Part shown: piece after piece, positions 11,412 through 21,409 of the stretch | Layout: every line of letters begins with the position of its first letter | How positions within the stretch are numbered: the first letter of the stretch is position 1 | Origin: Herminiimonas sp. | GTDB taxonomy: Bacteria > Pseudomonadota > Gammaproteobacteria > Burkholderiales > Burkholderiaceae_D | Length of the DNA: 64,000 nt | Assembly: GCA_027310305.1 (NCBI GenBank) | Contig: DAIDBD010000107.1 | Span: 18,625-82,624 of the forward strand | Direction: 5' to 3' | The notes under the pieces: model-generated | What the model was told of the DNA's origin: nothing | Databases searched by the model: none | The model's input: only the letters and a program-made list of their open reading frames with translations | Program-made: the position numbers and the translations under genes

Positions 11412-11438
11412 TAAACTTTTTCCAGCCGCGTCCGATAA
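11412..11438 (+). promoter_or_regulatory. Sigma-28 (FliA) promoter of fliC
   Basis: TAAACTTT-N11-TCCGATAA against consensus TAAAGTTT-N11-GCCGATAA (14/16), ~100 nt upstream of fliC ATG. Confidence 0.85.
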
Positions 11439-11538
11439 AACCAGCAACAGCGGTTGACATGCCTCGAAAACCAGGGTGGCAAACCAAAGTTGACAGTGCT
11501 TGAGCCGGAACACAACGGACCCTTACAGGAGAATCAAC

Positions 11539-12957
11539 ATGGCTGCATTTATCAACACCAACATTGCTTCATTAAACGCCCAGCGCAATCTCAACACATC
11601 GCAATCCGGCCTCACCACCGCATTGCAGCGCCTGTCTTCCGGTTTGCGCATCAACAGCGCCAAGGACGACGCCGCCGGCCTCGCCATTTCGGATCGGATG
11701 ACTGCCCAGATCCGCGGCATGAACCAGGCGGGACGCAACGCCAATGACGGCATCTCGCTGGCGCAAACCGCTGAAGGCGATTTGCAGCAGATCGGCAACA
11801 ACCTGCAGCGCATGCGTGAATTGACTGTGCAATCGGCCAATGCATCCAATAGCGTAAGCGACCGCGCCGCACTGCAAAACGAAGTGGTCCAGTTGCGCCA
11901 GGAAATCGACCGCGTCGCCGCCAATTCTTCTTTCAACGGCGTGAAACTTCTCGACGGTTCGTTTTCCAGCCAGACCTTTCAGGTCGGCGCAAACAACACC
12001 GGCAACGACCGCATCACCGTTTCCTCGATTTCCAGTGCCCGCACCGGATCCCTCGGCTCGTTTCAGGGTTATACATTGACCGGTCAGTCGATCGGTACCG
12101 CCAGCGACACGGCTGCCGCGCAAACGGTCACTGTGGGAGGCGTCACTACCTCGCTGGGAACCATTGCCAACGATGCCAAGAAGCTGGCCGATGCCATCAA
12201 TAGCTCTGGCGTAGCAGGTCTGAACGCGACTGCCAACGCCACCAGCGTTGCCGCCGCCACGCAAACCATCGGCACAACGACCGCCGGTACTGCGACCATT
12301 ACAGTCAACGGTCTGGCAATTTCGGTTAACGCAACAACCAATGCGACCACCAACCGCTCCAACGCCGTCACCGCGCTCAATGCACAATCATCCGTGACCG
12401 GTGTCGTGGCAACCGACACCGGCTCCGGCGTCAGCCTGGCGGCAGCCGATGGGCGCAACGTCACCACCGCCTTCGCACTTGGCACCGCTGTCGGTACGAC
12501 CATGGCCGATTTCGGCATGGCCGCAGCAGGCACCACAGGCGCCACATTGAACGTTACCTACAGCGCTCCATCGGGCACTACCGGCAACGTTGTATTCGCC
12601 GGTGCATTCGCAAATACCACTGCAATCGGTGCGACCGGGACAGCAATCGGCGCGCTCGACATCAGCACGGCAAGCGGCGCGCAAACCGCACTCGGCGCAA
12701 TCGACAACGCATTGGCGACCGTCAATACCAGCCGCGCTTCGCTCGGCGCGATCCAGAACCGCTTCACTTCGGTGGTCACCAGCCTGCAAACCAGCGCAGA
12801 AAACCTGTCCGCATCACGCAGCCGGATTTCAGATACCGACTTCGCGGCGGAAACAGCCAGCCTGACGCGCGGCCAGATCCTGCAGCAAGCCGGTACCGCG
12901 ATGCTGGCGCAGGCAAATTCGCTTCCTAACGGCGTACTTGCCCTGCTGCGCGGCTGA
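11539..12957 (+). CDS. fliC: Flagellin
   Basis: [54 protein letters not shown] ... [26 protein letters not shown]. Confidence 0.97.
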   Translation: MAAFINTNIASLNAQRNLNTSQSGLTTALQRLSSGLRINSAKDDAAGLAISDRMTAQIRGMNQAGRNANDGISLAQTAEGDLQQIGNNLQRMRELTVQSANASNSVSDRAALQNEVVQLRQEIDRVAANSSFNGVKLLDGSFSSQTFQVGANNTGNDRITVSSISSARTGSLGSFQGYTLTGQSIGTASDTAAAQTVTVGGVTTSLGTIANDAKKLADAINSSGVAGLNATANATSVAAATQTIGTTTAGTATITVNGLAISVNATTNATTNRSNAVTALNAQSSVTGVVATDTGSGVSLAAADGRNVTTAFALGTAVGTTMADFGMAAAGTTGATLNVTYSAPSGTTGNVVFAGAFANTTAIGATGTAIGALDISTASGAQTALGAIDNALATVNTSRASLGAIQNRFTSVVTSLQTSAENLSASRSRISDTDFAAETASLTRGQILQQAGTAMLAQANSLPNGVLALLRG

Positions 12958-12980
12958 TCGGCAACCCGGCGAGCCCTTGT

Positions 12981-13010
12981 AACCCGGCCTGTTTTGCAGG
13001 CCGGGTTTTT
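12981..13010 (+). terminator. Rho-independent terminator after fliC
   Basis: aacccggcctg-ttttg-caggccgggtt followed by T tract. Confidence 0.85.
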
Positions 13011-13030
13011 ACCCCTTACGGGAGAATTTC

Positions 13031-13405
13031 ATGGATATCCGTCCGATTGGCAGCATGGTTCAGTCCGGATCAGGAGTCGCAGAAAAGAATATGCCTGGAG
13101 CCGAACCGGTTGCCGCAGTCAAACCGGCAGTGGCGCCGGCGGTACCGGGAGCGGCCATCCGGCAGCCGGACCCGGTCGAAAGCGCCGCGCAATTGAAGCA
13201 AGCCGTCAAGAACATCAACCAGGCGTTGCAGGAACAATCCCGGAATCTGGAATTTTCAATCGACAGCGATAGCGAGCGCACGATCGTCAAGGTGGTGGAT
13301 TTGCAGACCCAGACCGTGATTCGCCAAATGCCTTCCAAGGAAGCGCTGGAAATCGCGAAAGCCCTGGGCAAGCTGCAAAGCCTGTTGATCCGGCAAAAAG
13401 CCTGA
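13031..13405 (+). CDS. flaG: FlaG family flagellar protein
   Basis: 124 aa; C-terminal VKNINQALQEQSRNLEFSIDSDSERTIVKVVDLQTQTVIRQMPSKEAL. Confidence 0.9.
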   Translation: MDIRPIGSMVQSGSGVAEKNMPGAEPVAAVKPAVAPAVPGAAIRQPDPVESAAQLKQAVKNINQALQEQSRNLEFSIDSDSERTIVKVVDLQTQTVIRQMPSKEALEIAKALGKLQSLLIRQKA

Positions 13406-13436
13406 ACGCGCAGGAACAGGCATGTAAATCTCCCTC

Positions 13437-13463
13437 TAAAGTCCGGTTCATTTCAGCCGTTAA
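13437..13463 (+). promoter_or_regulatory. Sigma-28 (FliA) promoter upstream of fliD
   Basis: TAAAGTCC-N11-GCCGTTAA (13/16 to consensus), ~35 nt upstream of fliD start. Confidence 0.7.
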
Positions 13464-13497
13464 CAAAGTACATTGCTGCTTTACACAGGAGACGCAC

Positions 13498-15507
13498 GTG
13501 GATCTTTCATCACCCGGCATCGGTTCGAACCTGGACGTCAACGGCATCGTCAGCAAGTTGATGTCACTGGAGCAGAAACCTCTGGTTGCGCTGGCACAGA
13601 GAGAGGCGAGTTTTCAGGCCAAGCTGTCTGCAATCGGCAGTCTGAAAGGCGCTTTGTCCTCGTTCCAGAGTTCGGTGAAGGGGCTTTCCGATATCAGCAA
13701 GTTCCAGGCCTTGCGCGTCACGCCAGCCGATACGACGATCGTATCCGCGAGCGCCGCGGCAACCGCCATGCCGGGAACCTATGCGCTCGAAGTAACCAAG
13801 CTAGCCCAGGCGCAAAAGCTCGCCTCGGCAGGACAGGCCAGCGCGTCCGCAGTGATCGGGAACGGCACGCTCACTTTCGACTTTGGCACCATTTTGGGCG
13901 GCACATTTGATCCCGTGGCCGGCAAATATACCGGCGCCGCCTTTACCTCGAATGGATCTGGCGTAAAAACCGTCACGATCGACGCCACCGGCAACACGCT
14001 GTCCGGCATTCGGGACGCCATCAACAAAGCGAATATCGGCGTCTCGGCGACCATCGTCAACGACGGCAGCGCTTCGCCCAATCGGCTGGTGCTGACCGAA
14101 GCCAGCACCGGCAAAACCAACAGCGTCAAGATATCCGTGACGGGCGATGCCGCATTGTCCGGATTGCTTGCCCACGATCCGGGTGCCGCACCGGCCGGCC
14201 AGGCGCTATCGGAAACCGTGACCGCCCAGAACGCGGATATCAAGGTGGACGGCATTGCCGCCTCCAAATCCAGCAACATGATCACCGACGTCATTCCGGG
14301 CGTGACGCTGAACCTGCTCAAGACCAACGCCGGCAGCCCGACCAATGTCAGCGTGGCACGCGATACGGCCTCGGTTATCACGGCCGTGAACCAGTTTGTG
14401 TCTGCATACAATCTGGTCAATTCCACTCTCAACGAATTATCGGCATATAACCCGACTACCAAGCAAGGCGCCGTTTTGAATGGCGATTCGGCGGTACGAA
14501 ATATCCAGTCGCAAATTCGCGGGATATTGAATACGCCGGTTGCGGGCGGCGCCGGCATCTTCACCCAATTGTCTGAAATTGGCGTAACGGTGCAGAAGGA
14601 TGGCACGCTGGCAGCGGACAGTACCAAGCTGCAGGCCGCGGTTGACAAGAATTTCAACGACATCGCCGGACTGTTCGCCGCGGTAGGCAAGGCGACCGAC
14701 AGCCTCGTGACCTATTCCGGTTCGACTGCCAATACCAAATCCGGTGCCTATGCGCTCAACGTCACGCAACTCGCAACAACCGGGAAAACAGTAGGCCAGG
14801 CGGCGGCCGGCCTGACGATCACGGCGGGTTCCAACGATACGCTGCAAGTCCTGCTCGATGGCGTGTCGGCGTCCGTTACCTTGACGGCAGGCACCTATGC
14901 CACTGCGGCCGCGCTGGCCACGGAAGTGCAGTCGAAAATCAATGGCGCAGCAGGCTTCGTCAGCGCCGGATCCGCAGTGACGGTGACGCAATCGGCCGGG
15001 ATCATCAACATCAGCTCCAATCGCTATGGCTCCGCATCCAATGTCAGTGTCACGGGCAATGGCCAGGTTAATCTGCTTGGCGCCGCGCCAACGGCAACCG
15101 CCGGCGCAGATGTCGCCGGCACGATCAACGGCGTAGCCGCAGCCGGTTCCGGGCAAACCCTCACGGGTGCGACCGGCAATAATGCGGAAGGACTCAAGCT
15201 GCTGATTGCCAGCGGCGCGCTTGGCGCTCGAGGCACAGTCAATTTTTCAAAAGGATATGCCTATCAGTTCGACAAAATGTCGGACACGATTCTTGGTGCG
15301 GATGGACCTCTTAATGCCCGCACAGACGGCATCAATGCATCGCTGAAAAGCATCGCGCAGGACAAGCAGCGCGTGTCTGACCGGCTGACGGCGATAGAGA
15401 AACGCTACCGCGCCCAATTCACGGCGCTGGATCTGATGATGAGCAACATGACCAAGACCAGCAGTTTCCTGACGCAACAGCTCAGCAGCCTGAGCAATCT
15501 GCGCTGA
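13498..15507 (+). CDS. fliD: Flagellar hook-associated protein 2 (filament cap)
   Basis: 669 aa, GTG start; DLSSPGIGSNLDVNGIVSKLMSLEQKPL N-terminus; C-terminal FTALDLMMSNMTKTSSFLTQQLSSL. Confidence 0.95.
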   Translation: MDLSSPGIGSNLDVNGIVSKLMSLEQKPLVALAQREASFQAKLSAIGSLKGALSSFQSSVKGLSDISKFQALRVTPADTTIVSASAAATAMPGTYALEVTKLAQAQKLASAGQASASAVIGNGTLTFDFGTILGGTFDPVAGKYTGAAFTSNGSGVKTVTIDATGNTLSGIRDAINKANIGVSATIVNDGSASPNRLVLTEASTGKTNSVKISVTGDAALSGLLAHDPGAAPAGQALSETVTAQNADIKVDGIAASKSSNMITDVIPGVTLNLLKTNAGSPTNVSVARDTASVITAVNQFVSAYNLVNSTLNELSAYNPTTKQGAVLNGDSAVRNIQSQIRGILNTPVAGGAGIFTQLSEIGVTVQKDGTLAADSTKLQAAVDKNFNDIAGLFAAVGKATDSLVTYSGSTANTKSGAYALNVTQLATTGKTVGQAAAGLTITAGSNDTLQVLLDGVSASVTLTAGTYATAAALATEVQSKINGAAGFVSAGSAVTVTQSAGIINISSNRYGSASNVSVTGNGQVNLLGAAPTATAGADVAGTINGVAAAGSGQTLTGATGNNAEGLKLLIASGALGARGTVNFSKGYAYQFDKMSDTILGADGPLNARTDGINASLKSIAQDKQRVSDRLTAIEKRYRAQFTALDLMMSNMTKTSSFLTQQLSSLSNLR

Positions 15508-15532
15508 TATTAATCATAACGGAGGAACACCC

Positions 15533-16003
15533 ATGTTTGGATCGATGCAAAGCGGCGCGAATGCCTACGCCAAGGTCGGGATCGAGACCGGCGTGGCGGC
15601 GGCAAGTCCGCACCATCTCATCGTCATGCTGTTCGACGGTGCGTTAGCGGCGCTGGCGATCGGCCTGCAGCACATGAAAGCCGGAAATATCGCAGGCAAG
15701 GGACAGGCGATCTCGAAAGCCATCATGATCATCGACGGCGGTTTGCGCGCCAGCCTGGACAAGAAGGTCGGCGGCGAAATCGCGTTGAGTCTCGACTCGC
15801 TGTACGAATACATGGGCGGCCGGCTGCTGCTGGCGAATCTGAAAAACCGGCCCGAGATCGTGGAAGAAGTACAGCGCCTGCTGCAGGACCTTAAAAGCGC
15901 GTGGGATGCGATCGCGCCGATTCCCGAAACCGCCGTGCCTCTGCCCAAGGCGCAGGCTTACGATCCGCCGGCGCCATACACTTCTCAATTAGCAAAGGCA
16001 TGA
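15533..16003 (+). CDS. fliS: Flagellar export chaperone FliS
   Basis: 156 aa; YAKVGIETGVAAASPHHLIVMLFDGALAAL. Confidence 0.95.
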   Translation: MFGSMQSGANAYAKVGIETGVAAASPHHLIVMLFDGALAALAIGLQHMKAGNIAGKGQAISKAIMIIDGGLRASLDKKVGGEIALSLDSLYEYMGGRLLLANLKNRPEIVEEVQRLLQDLKSAWDAIAPIPETAVPLPKAQAYDPPAPYTSQLAKA

Positions 16004-16006
16004 TCC

Positions 16007-16348
16007 ATGATGAATGGTCAGGAAGTCCTCTCTCTCTACGAAACCGTTGCAGCGATCACCGATCAGATGCTCGCCGCCGCGCGGTCCGCCGATTGGGAAA
16101 CGCTCGTGGCGCTCGAAGCGAGCGTGGCAAGCCATGTGCAGATTCTGAAAGACAGCGAGCCGCCGCACGCGGCACTCACCGGCATCTTGCGCGAACAAAA
16201 GATCAAGGCCATCCGGAAAATCCTGGCCGACGATCGCGAAATCCGCAGCATCACCGAACCCTGGATGGTGCAGTTGGCCGCGCTGATCGACAGCACCGGC
16301 GCCGAGCGCAAGCTGTCGCAGGCTTACGGCGCCGGCCAGTCAGACTGA
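16007..16348 (+). CDS. fliT: Flagellar protein FliT
   Basis: 113 aa, directly after fliS; FliT-like helical protein (YETVAAITDQMLAAARSADWETLVALEA). Confidence 0.8.
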   Translation: MMNGQEVLSLYETVAAITDQMLAAARSADWETLVALEASVASHVQILKDSEPPHAALTGILREQKIKAIRKILADDREIRSITEPWMVQLAALIDSTGAERKLSQAYGAGQSD

Positions 16349-16353
16349 CCGCC

Positions 16354-17472
16354 ATGCTCGCGCCGGCCGACATCACTGGCACCCGGCCTCCGGTCCGCAT
16401 CGAGGCGCTTGCGCCCGCGGCCGCGGTGGGCGATGCGCGGCAGGAGTCGTTCAACCGGCTGACGCAAATCGCCATCGGCAGGCAGCTTCAGGCGGAGATA
16501 CTGTCGCGCTTTGGCGACGGCACGTTCCTGGTGCGCATCGACGGCACCGCCGCCCGCATGAACCTGCCGGCCGGCGCGCAAGTCGGCGACATGCTCGATC
16601 TGACGCTGCTGGCCACGACACCGCGCCCTGTTTTTCTGCTGGGACAGCAGCCCGGCGCAGCGACTGCCACGCTGAGCGCGGCCGGGCGTTTGATCGACAG
16701 TCTGCTGCAGGATGCGCAACAGCAAGGCGCGCCGACTTCGCTGGTCGGCAAAACGCCGCTGGTAGCCTCCGCTGCGGCAGGGCCTTCGCAGGTCGCTGCC
16801 GCGTTGAAAAATGCGCTGACTTCCAGCGGCCTTTTTTACGAATCGCATGTCGCGCAATGGGCCGGCGGCGGCCGGACGCTGGCCGACCTGATGCAGGAAC
16901 CGCAAGCGCGGGCCGGAAAATTGTTGCCGGCAACCGACGTGCCGAAAATGGATGCGACCCGCGCGGGCCTTGCGCGGCTGATCGGCAATGCGCGCGAACC
17001 GGCCGATGCCGCTCGCGCGCTGGCCGATCCGCCGCGCGACGCGTCCGCGCCAAACGGCAAGACCGGACCGGCGGACGCCGATCAGTTGATGCAACCGGCT
17101 GCCATGAGCAGCGAAGCAGCGCGCATGATCAACCTGCAACTCGACGCGCTGGAGCAGCGCCGCGTGCTGTGGCAAGGCGAACTGTGGCCCGGCCGGCCGC
17201 TGGAATGGGAAGTGGCCGAAGAGCCGCCGAAAAGCGATGCCGATATTGCCGAACCGGCATGGCAAAGCGTGGTGCGTTTCGAGTTGCCGACGCTGGGCGC
17301 GGTGACAGCCGCGATTCGGCTGGCGAACGGGCATCTGCAAGTGCAGGTGCACGCCGCCACCGAAGCCGCCGCGGCGGCGCTGCGCACGTACGGCGGCATG
17401 CTTGCCGGCGCGCTGGACGCGACCGGATCGCCGCTGGATTTGCTGACGGTGAAGCAGGATGGAGCGCGCTAA
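16354..17472 (+). CDS. FliK-like flagellar hook-length control protein (second copy)
   Basis: In-frame start MLAPADITGTRPPVRIEALAPAAAV; C-terminal WQSVVRFELPTLGAVTAAIRLANGHLQVQVHAATEAAAAALR resembles the FliK C-terminal domain. Confidence 0.75.
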   Translation: MLAPADITGTRPPVRIEALAPAAAVGDARQESFNRLTQIAIGRQLQAEILSRFGDGTFLVRIDGTAARMNLPAGAQVGDMLDLTLLATTPRPVFLLGQQPGAATATLSAAGRLIDSLLQDAQQQGAPTSLVGKTPLVASAAAGPSQVAAALKNALTSSGLFYESHVAQWAGGGRTLADLMQEPQARAGKLLPATDVPKMDATRAGLARLIGNAREPADAARALADPPRDASAPNGKTGPADADQLMQPAAMSSEAARMINLQLDALEQRRVLWQGELWPGRPLEWEVAEEPPKSDADIAEPAWQSVVRFELPTLGAVTAAIRLANGHLQVQVHAATEAAAAALRTYGGMLAGALDATGSPLDLLTVKQDGAR

Positions 17473-17743
17473 ACCTCTTCAAAGCGCGGTAGCGCTCGCC
17501 TATCAGACCGGCGACACGGCGCCGAAGATCGTGGCCAAGGGAAATGGGCTGATCGCGGAAGAAATCATTGCGCGCGCCAGGGAACACGGCGTGTTCGTGC
17601 ATGAATCGAAGGAGCTGGTTGCGCTGTTGATGCAGGTCGAACTGGATCGCGACATTCCGCCCGCGCTGTACCGGGCCGTAGCGGAACTGCTGGCCTGGCT
17701 TTACCGGATCGAGGCGGCCGGGCAAGCGCGGGACAACGCATGA
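17459..17743 (+). CDS. FlhB C-terminal-domain protein (FlhX-like)
   Basis: 94 aa; AVALAYQTGDTAPKIVAKGNGLIAEEIIARAREHGVFVHESKELVALLMQVELDRDIPPALYRAVAELLAWLYR matches the FlhB/YscU cytoplasmic tail without the TM part. Confidence 0.88.
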   Translation: MERAKPLQSAVALAYQTGDTAPKIVAKGNGLIAEEIIARAREHGVFVHESKELVALLMQVELDRDIPPALYRAVAELLAWLYRIEAAGQARDNA

Positions 17744-17826
17744 TGCGGTCGATTTTTGTGCCGATTGCAGACAATTGCCAGCCGACAGAAACACTGAACC
17801 GAGAAACACACTGAACTGACACACAC

Positions 17827-18576
17827 ATGACTTTCAATTTCGATATCGGCATCGAGGACCTGGGGCCTTACCAGGTCCATTCGCGCCGGGAAATCATCAC
17901 ACTGCTGCGCAGCATCGGTGAGCGCAATCAATTGGTCAGAATGATTTTCAACGGCGGATCGGAAGCCGTTGTGACGTCGATTCTGGAAATCGATGAAGCG
18001 GGCAACCGCATCATCATCGATTGCGCGCCCAGCCAGCTTCAGAATCAGCGGATTCTCGATAGCGACAACATCTCGTTCGAAACCATGCTGGAGCGTATCC
18101 GCATCCTGTTTTTCGTGACGCATATCGAGAGCTGCCTGTACGACAACCTTCCCGCCTTCCGCATCGGCCTGCCCGCCAATCTGGTTCGCTTGCAGCGGCG
18201 CGAGTACTATCGCGTGGTCACCCCGCGCTGCACGATCCAGATTCCGCATCAGCAAGGGCCCGGCTCGACCAGCGTCACCGTTCCCGTGCAAAACGTCAGC
18301 GCCGGCGGCATCGGCATTCTGGATGACAAAAAACTGCTGGACGACACCGTCGGCCGCGTCTATGAAAACTGCCGGATCGCACTGCCCGAAGGCGCTCCGG
18401 TGACGGCGACGCTGGAAGTCCGGAACGCGCAAGACATCACGCTCGGCAACGGCAAGACGATCCGCCGCTTGGGATGCCTGTTCGTCGATTTGCCGAAACC
18501 CATGCTGGCGGCGGTACAGCGTTACATCACGAAGCTCGAACGGGATCAAAATGCGAAGGCGACCGGGCTGGAATAA
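17827..18576 (+). CDS. ycgR: Flagellar brake protein YcgR (YcgR + PilZ domains)
   Basis: 249 aa; RLQRREYYRVVTP c-di-GMP-binding RxxxR and DISAGG-like NVSAGGIGI PilZ motifs. Confidence 0.92.
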   Translation: MTFNFDIGIEDLGPYQVHSRREIITLLRSIGERNQLVRMIFNGGSEAVVTSILEIDEAGNRIIIDCAPSQLQNQRILDSDNISFETMLERIRILFFVTHIESCLYDNLPAFRIGLPANLVRLQRREYYRVVTPRCTIQIPHQQGPGSTSVTVPVQNVSAGGIGILDDKKLLDDTVGRVYENCRIALPEGAPVTATLEVRNAQDITLGNGKTIRRLGCLFVDLPKPMLAAVQRYITKLERDQNAKATGLE

Positions 18577-18656
18577 GGCATTCCCCGGATGCGTTAACGC
18601 AGACTCGGTCTGGCATGCGGTGCCGGAATTCATCGGGGCCGAGCCGCACTATTTCA

Positions 18657-18884
18657 GGACTTACGCCAATCTCGATGATGCATCAGATTTTTCAGCATAA
18701 AACGAACCGTTCGTCCTGAGCTTGTCGAAGGGGCTGCGGAACCCCTTCGACAAGCTCAGGACAGGCCCTTCGACAAGCTCAGGACAGGCTTCGATACGCT
18801 TCGCTACTCACACCCCAAAGGGTGCCCCGGGACGAACGGGTTATTGAGTGCGAACAAATCAAATATTGAGCTTTGCGTAAGTCC
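18657..18884. repeat. MITE-like element bounded by imperfect 17-bp inverted repeats, with nested TTCGACAAGCTCAGGAC repeats
   Basis: Ends GGACTTACGCcAAtCTC / GAGcTTtGCGTAAGTCC (15/17); internal CCGTTCGTCCTGAGCTTGTCGAAGG ... CCCTTCGACAAGCTCAGGACAGG (x2) ... GGGACGAACGGG. Confidence 0.6.
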
Positions 18885-18921
18885 ATTTTCATGATGTTTT
18901 CTCCGCTGTTGCGCCATAGGG

Positions 18922-20004
18922 CTACTTCTTACGCGTCAGCTTATGCGCTTTCAGAATGTCACGAGCCGACAGTTGTTTCCAGCCTTGCCTGGAGCGCATC
19001 AAATCTTTAAGCCTGAATAGGGCGAAGACCTTGAACGCGACCACGCCGAATAGCAATCCCAGTACAAGATATGAGAGTGGATTGTTAAACGAGAGCGCGG
19101 TGAGGCTGATGTGGGATGCGCCTCCAACATGCGCAATTATCATGGCCAGTGCTACCAAAGCGCTTGCGACGATCAGAAGATGGTTTTTCATCCTTGAATC
19201 AGGCGCGTGCTCGTTGCGGCCCATTCTGAATCCGGCAAATTCTTCGGCGCGGATGTTGTCTTTGTCTACACCCGCCTCCGAGAGTACTGCTTGCATGGCG
19301 CTGACCATCTCCGGCAGTCCGGCGACGTAATAAATCGGGGAGCGCAGGCCATCCACATGTTTTTCAAGCATGGCACGATTGATGGACCCTGTTTCTCCCT
19401 GCCAGGCTTTGACCGATTTTTCCGGTTCGGTGACGGTGGCAATCAATTTGAATGAAGGGTTTTGCTCCGCCAGACTTTGCAGCTCATTCAAATACGGCGC
19501 GTCCTCCGGCCGCCGGCTGGAATAGAACAGAAACATCTTGTGCCGCAGCTTTCGCCGTATCGCGTCTTTGATCATCGAGTAGGCCGGAACGATGCCGATG
19601 CCTCCGACGATAAAAACCGCCGGCCGTGCTGCATCCTCATGCAGGACGAATGCCCCCCGCGGACTCTCGAGCAGTTTCTCGATCAGTACTGCTTCGCCGA
19701 CTTTCATGCGGCTCAACACCCGCTTGAAGGCGGTGTCGCTCATCCTCATGGCGAACACCAGGTTCGGCTCGCCGGGGGTGCTTGCCATGGTGAAAAATCG
19801 CCTGTTGCCCTTCACGTCGGTTTCGGACGGATCAATGAGCGTCATTCTTACATGCTGACCGGCGCTAAAATGAAATCCCTTCGGCTTCTCAAAAACGAAT
19901 GCGCAGGTATCTTCGGCTATTTGTTCCTTACCCTTTAATTTGACTTCATAGGCCGCCAGCTGTTTTGCTGATGAACCCATGTGCATTGCCGGACCATGTT
20001 TCAT
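18922..20004 (-). CDS. FNR-type FAD/NAD(P)H oxidoreductase with C-terminal transmembrane region
   Basis: NRRFFTMASTPGEPNLVFAMRM, VFIVGGIGIVPAYSMIKDA, IYYVAGLPEMVSAM motifs; C-terminal hydrophobic helices. Confidence 0.85.
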   Translation of the reverse strand: MKHGPAMHMGSSAKQLAAYEVKLKGKEQIAEDTCAFVFEKPKGFHFSAGQHVRMTLIDPSETDVKGNRRFFTMASTPGEPNLVFAMRMSDTAFKRVLSRMKVGEAVLIEKLLESPRGAFVLHEDAARPAVFIVGGIGIVPAYSMIKDAIRRKLRHKMFLFYSSRRPEDAPYLNELQSLAEQNPSFKLIATVTEPEKSVKAWQGETGSINRAMLEKHVDGLRSPIYYVAGLPEMVSAMQAVLSEAGVDKDNIRAEEFAGFRMGRNEHAPDSRMKNHLLIVASALVALAMIIAHVGGASHISLTALSFNNPLSYLVLGLLFGVVAFKVFALFRLKDLMRSRQGWKQLSARDILKAHKLTRKK

Positions 20005-20192
20005 GAATTAAACCCCTGCATAATTTTCGTCCATTTCGTTATGGGCGATAGTTTGAAAGCGGCCATTTGTTCATCGCCAGTGTAGGCTTGGAAAACGGCG
20101 GGTTGAAGAACAGCCAAGGCCGACGTGTACGATAGCGGACATCCGCGCACGTTTTGTCCGTCATCTTCCGCGCGGCTTCAGAGGAAATCACG

Positions 20193-20786
20193 ATGTTGAC
20201 GGGAAAGCAGGTAAAAGACCGGCGAATTCAAAAGACGCAAAAGCTCTTGCGCGAGGCTCTGTTCTCCTTGATCCACGAAAAGAACTACGACTCAATCGTC
20301 GTGAAAGACATTCTGGATCGCGCCAACGTTGGCAGATCAACCTTTTACACGCACTTCGGCGACAAGGATGAACTGCTTGTCAGCGGAATGCATGACATGC
20401 TTCGCTCGGTACAAGTGATGGAACTGCCGCCCTCGGCGAAGCCTTACGAACAGATTATCTGGTTCAGTCTTCCGGTCTTCGAGCAAATCAATCAGCATCG
20501 GCACGCCAGCGGGGCCAGGATCGGAATCCGGGGTCGAGCCATCATTCATGAGCACCTTCAAAAGATACTTGCCGAGCTGATCGCCGATGACGTCAAGAAG
20601 AACTTTCAAAATCGGCGGAAAACAACGCCCCCGATCTCATCCGATATTTTTGTCCAGTATGTAGCCTCGACGTTCATTCTGGTTTTGAATTGGTGGGTGG
20701 AGAGCCAAAGCCCGCTTCCTCCCAATGGCGTCAACGACTTGTTTCGCGCGCTGATCCTGCCGACGCTGGCGGCGGCTTTTGAGTAA
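20193..20786 (+). CDS. TetR/AcrR-family transcriptional regulator
   Basis: HTH: TQKLLREALFSLIHEKNYDSIVVKDILDRANVGRSTFYTHFGDKDELL. Confidence 0.93.
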   Translation: MLTGKQVKDRRIQKTQKLLREALFSLIHEKNYDSIVVKDILDRANVGRSTFYTHFGDKDELLVSGMHDMLRSVQVMELPPSAKPYEQIIWFSLPVFEQINQHRHASGARIGIRGRAIIHEHLQKILAELIADDVKKNFQNRRKTTPPISSDIFVQYVASTFILVLNWWVESQSPLPPNGVNDLFRALILPTLAAAFE

Positions 20787-20909
20787 AAGCCCGGCAGCCG
20801 AATTCAGACTTCTTGCCGGCGGCTACATCGCCTGCGCAATTGCTCTGATACGGCGGCGCAGCCGTGCAGTTCGCGCAGAATCATTGATAACGGGTAGCCA
20901 ATGTTCGTG

Positions 20910-21119
20910 TCATTCCTCAAGCCGGAAGCCGGCCTTGAGCGTGACCTGGAAATGCGCGACTTTGCCGTCGACGATATGGCCGCGGGTTTCCGTCACTTCG
21001 AACCAGTCGAGATGCTTCACGGTTTGCGATGCCTTGCCGATCGCATTGCGTATCGCGTCGTCCGAACTGTCGGCCGACGATCCCACCAGCTCGATGAGTT
21101 TGTAAATTTTATTGGACAT
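20910..21119 (-). CDS. Dodecin family flavin-binding protein
   Basis: MSNKIYKLIELVGSSADSSDDAIRNAIGKASQTVKHLDWFEVTETRGHIVDGKVAHFQVTLKAGFRLEE. Confidence 0.95.
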   Translation of the reverse strand: MSNKIYKLIELVGSSADSSDDAIRNAIGKASQTVKHLDWFEVTETRGHIVDGKVAHFQVTLKAGFRLEE

Positions 21120-21409
21120 GATTGGCGCCTTTCGCGGTTGAGAAAAGGATGGAAGCGATCGGTCCGACAGCATTTGCATCGGCACCGCGTTCGAACCTGA
21201 AGATAAGACCCCGCAAAGACCGGCCGGTTCGCTGATCCGCGATTTACCCGCTCCCGTCGTATCTGCTCCTCTCTTGCCGATTGCGAATTCTCAACATTTC
21301 TTCGATTGATGATTTGATAATGTTTAAGTTCGCCATGACGACGCAGATCGACGACAAGGCGATTTGCCATGGCCACAAATAAATCCAAAAGAGCAAGACA
21401 TGAAAATGC

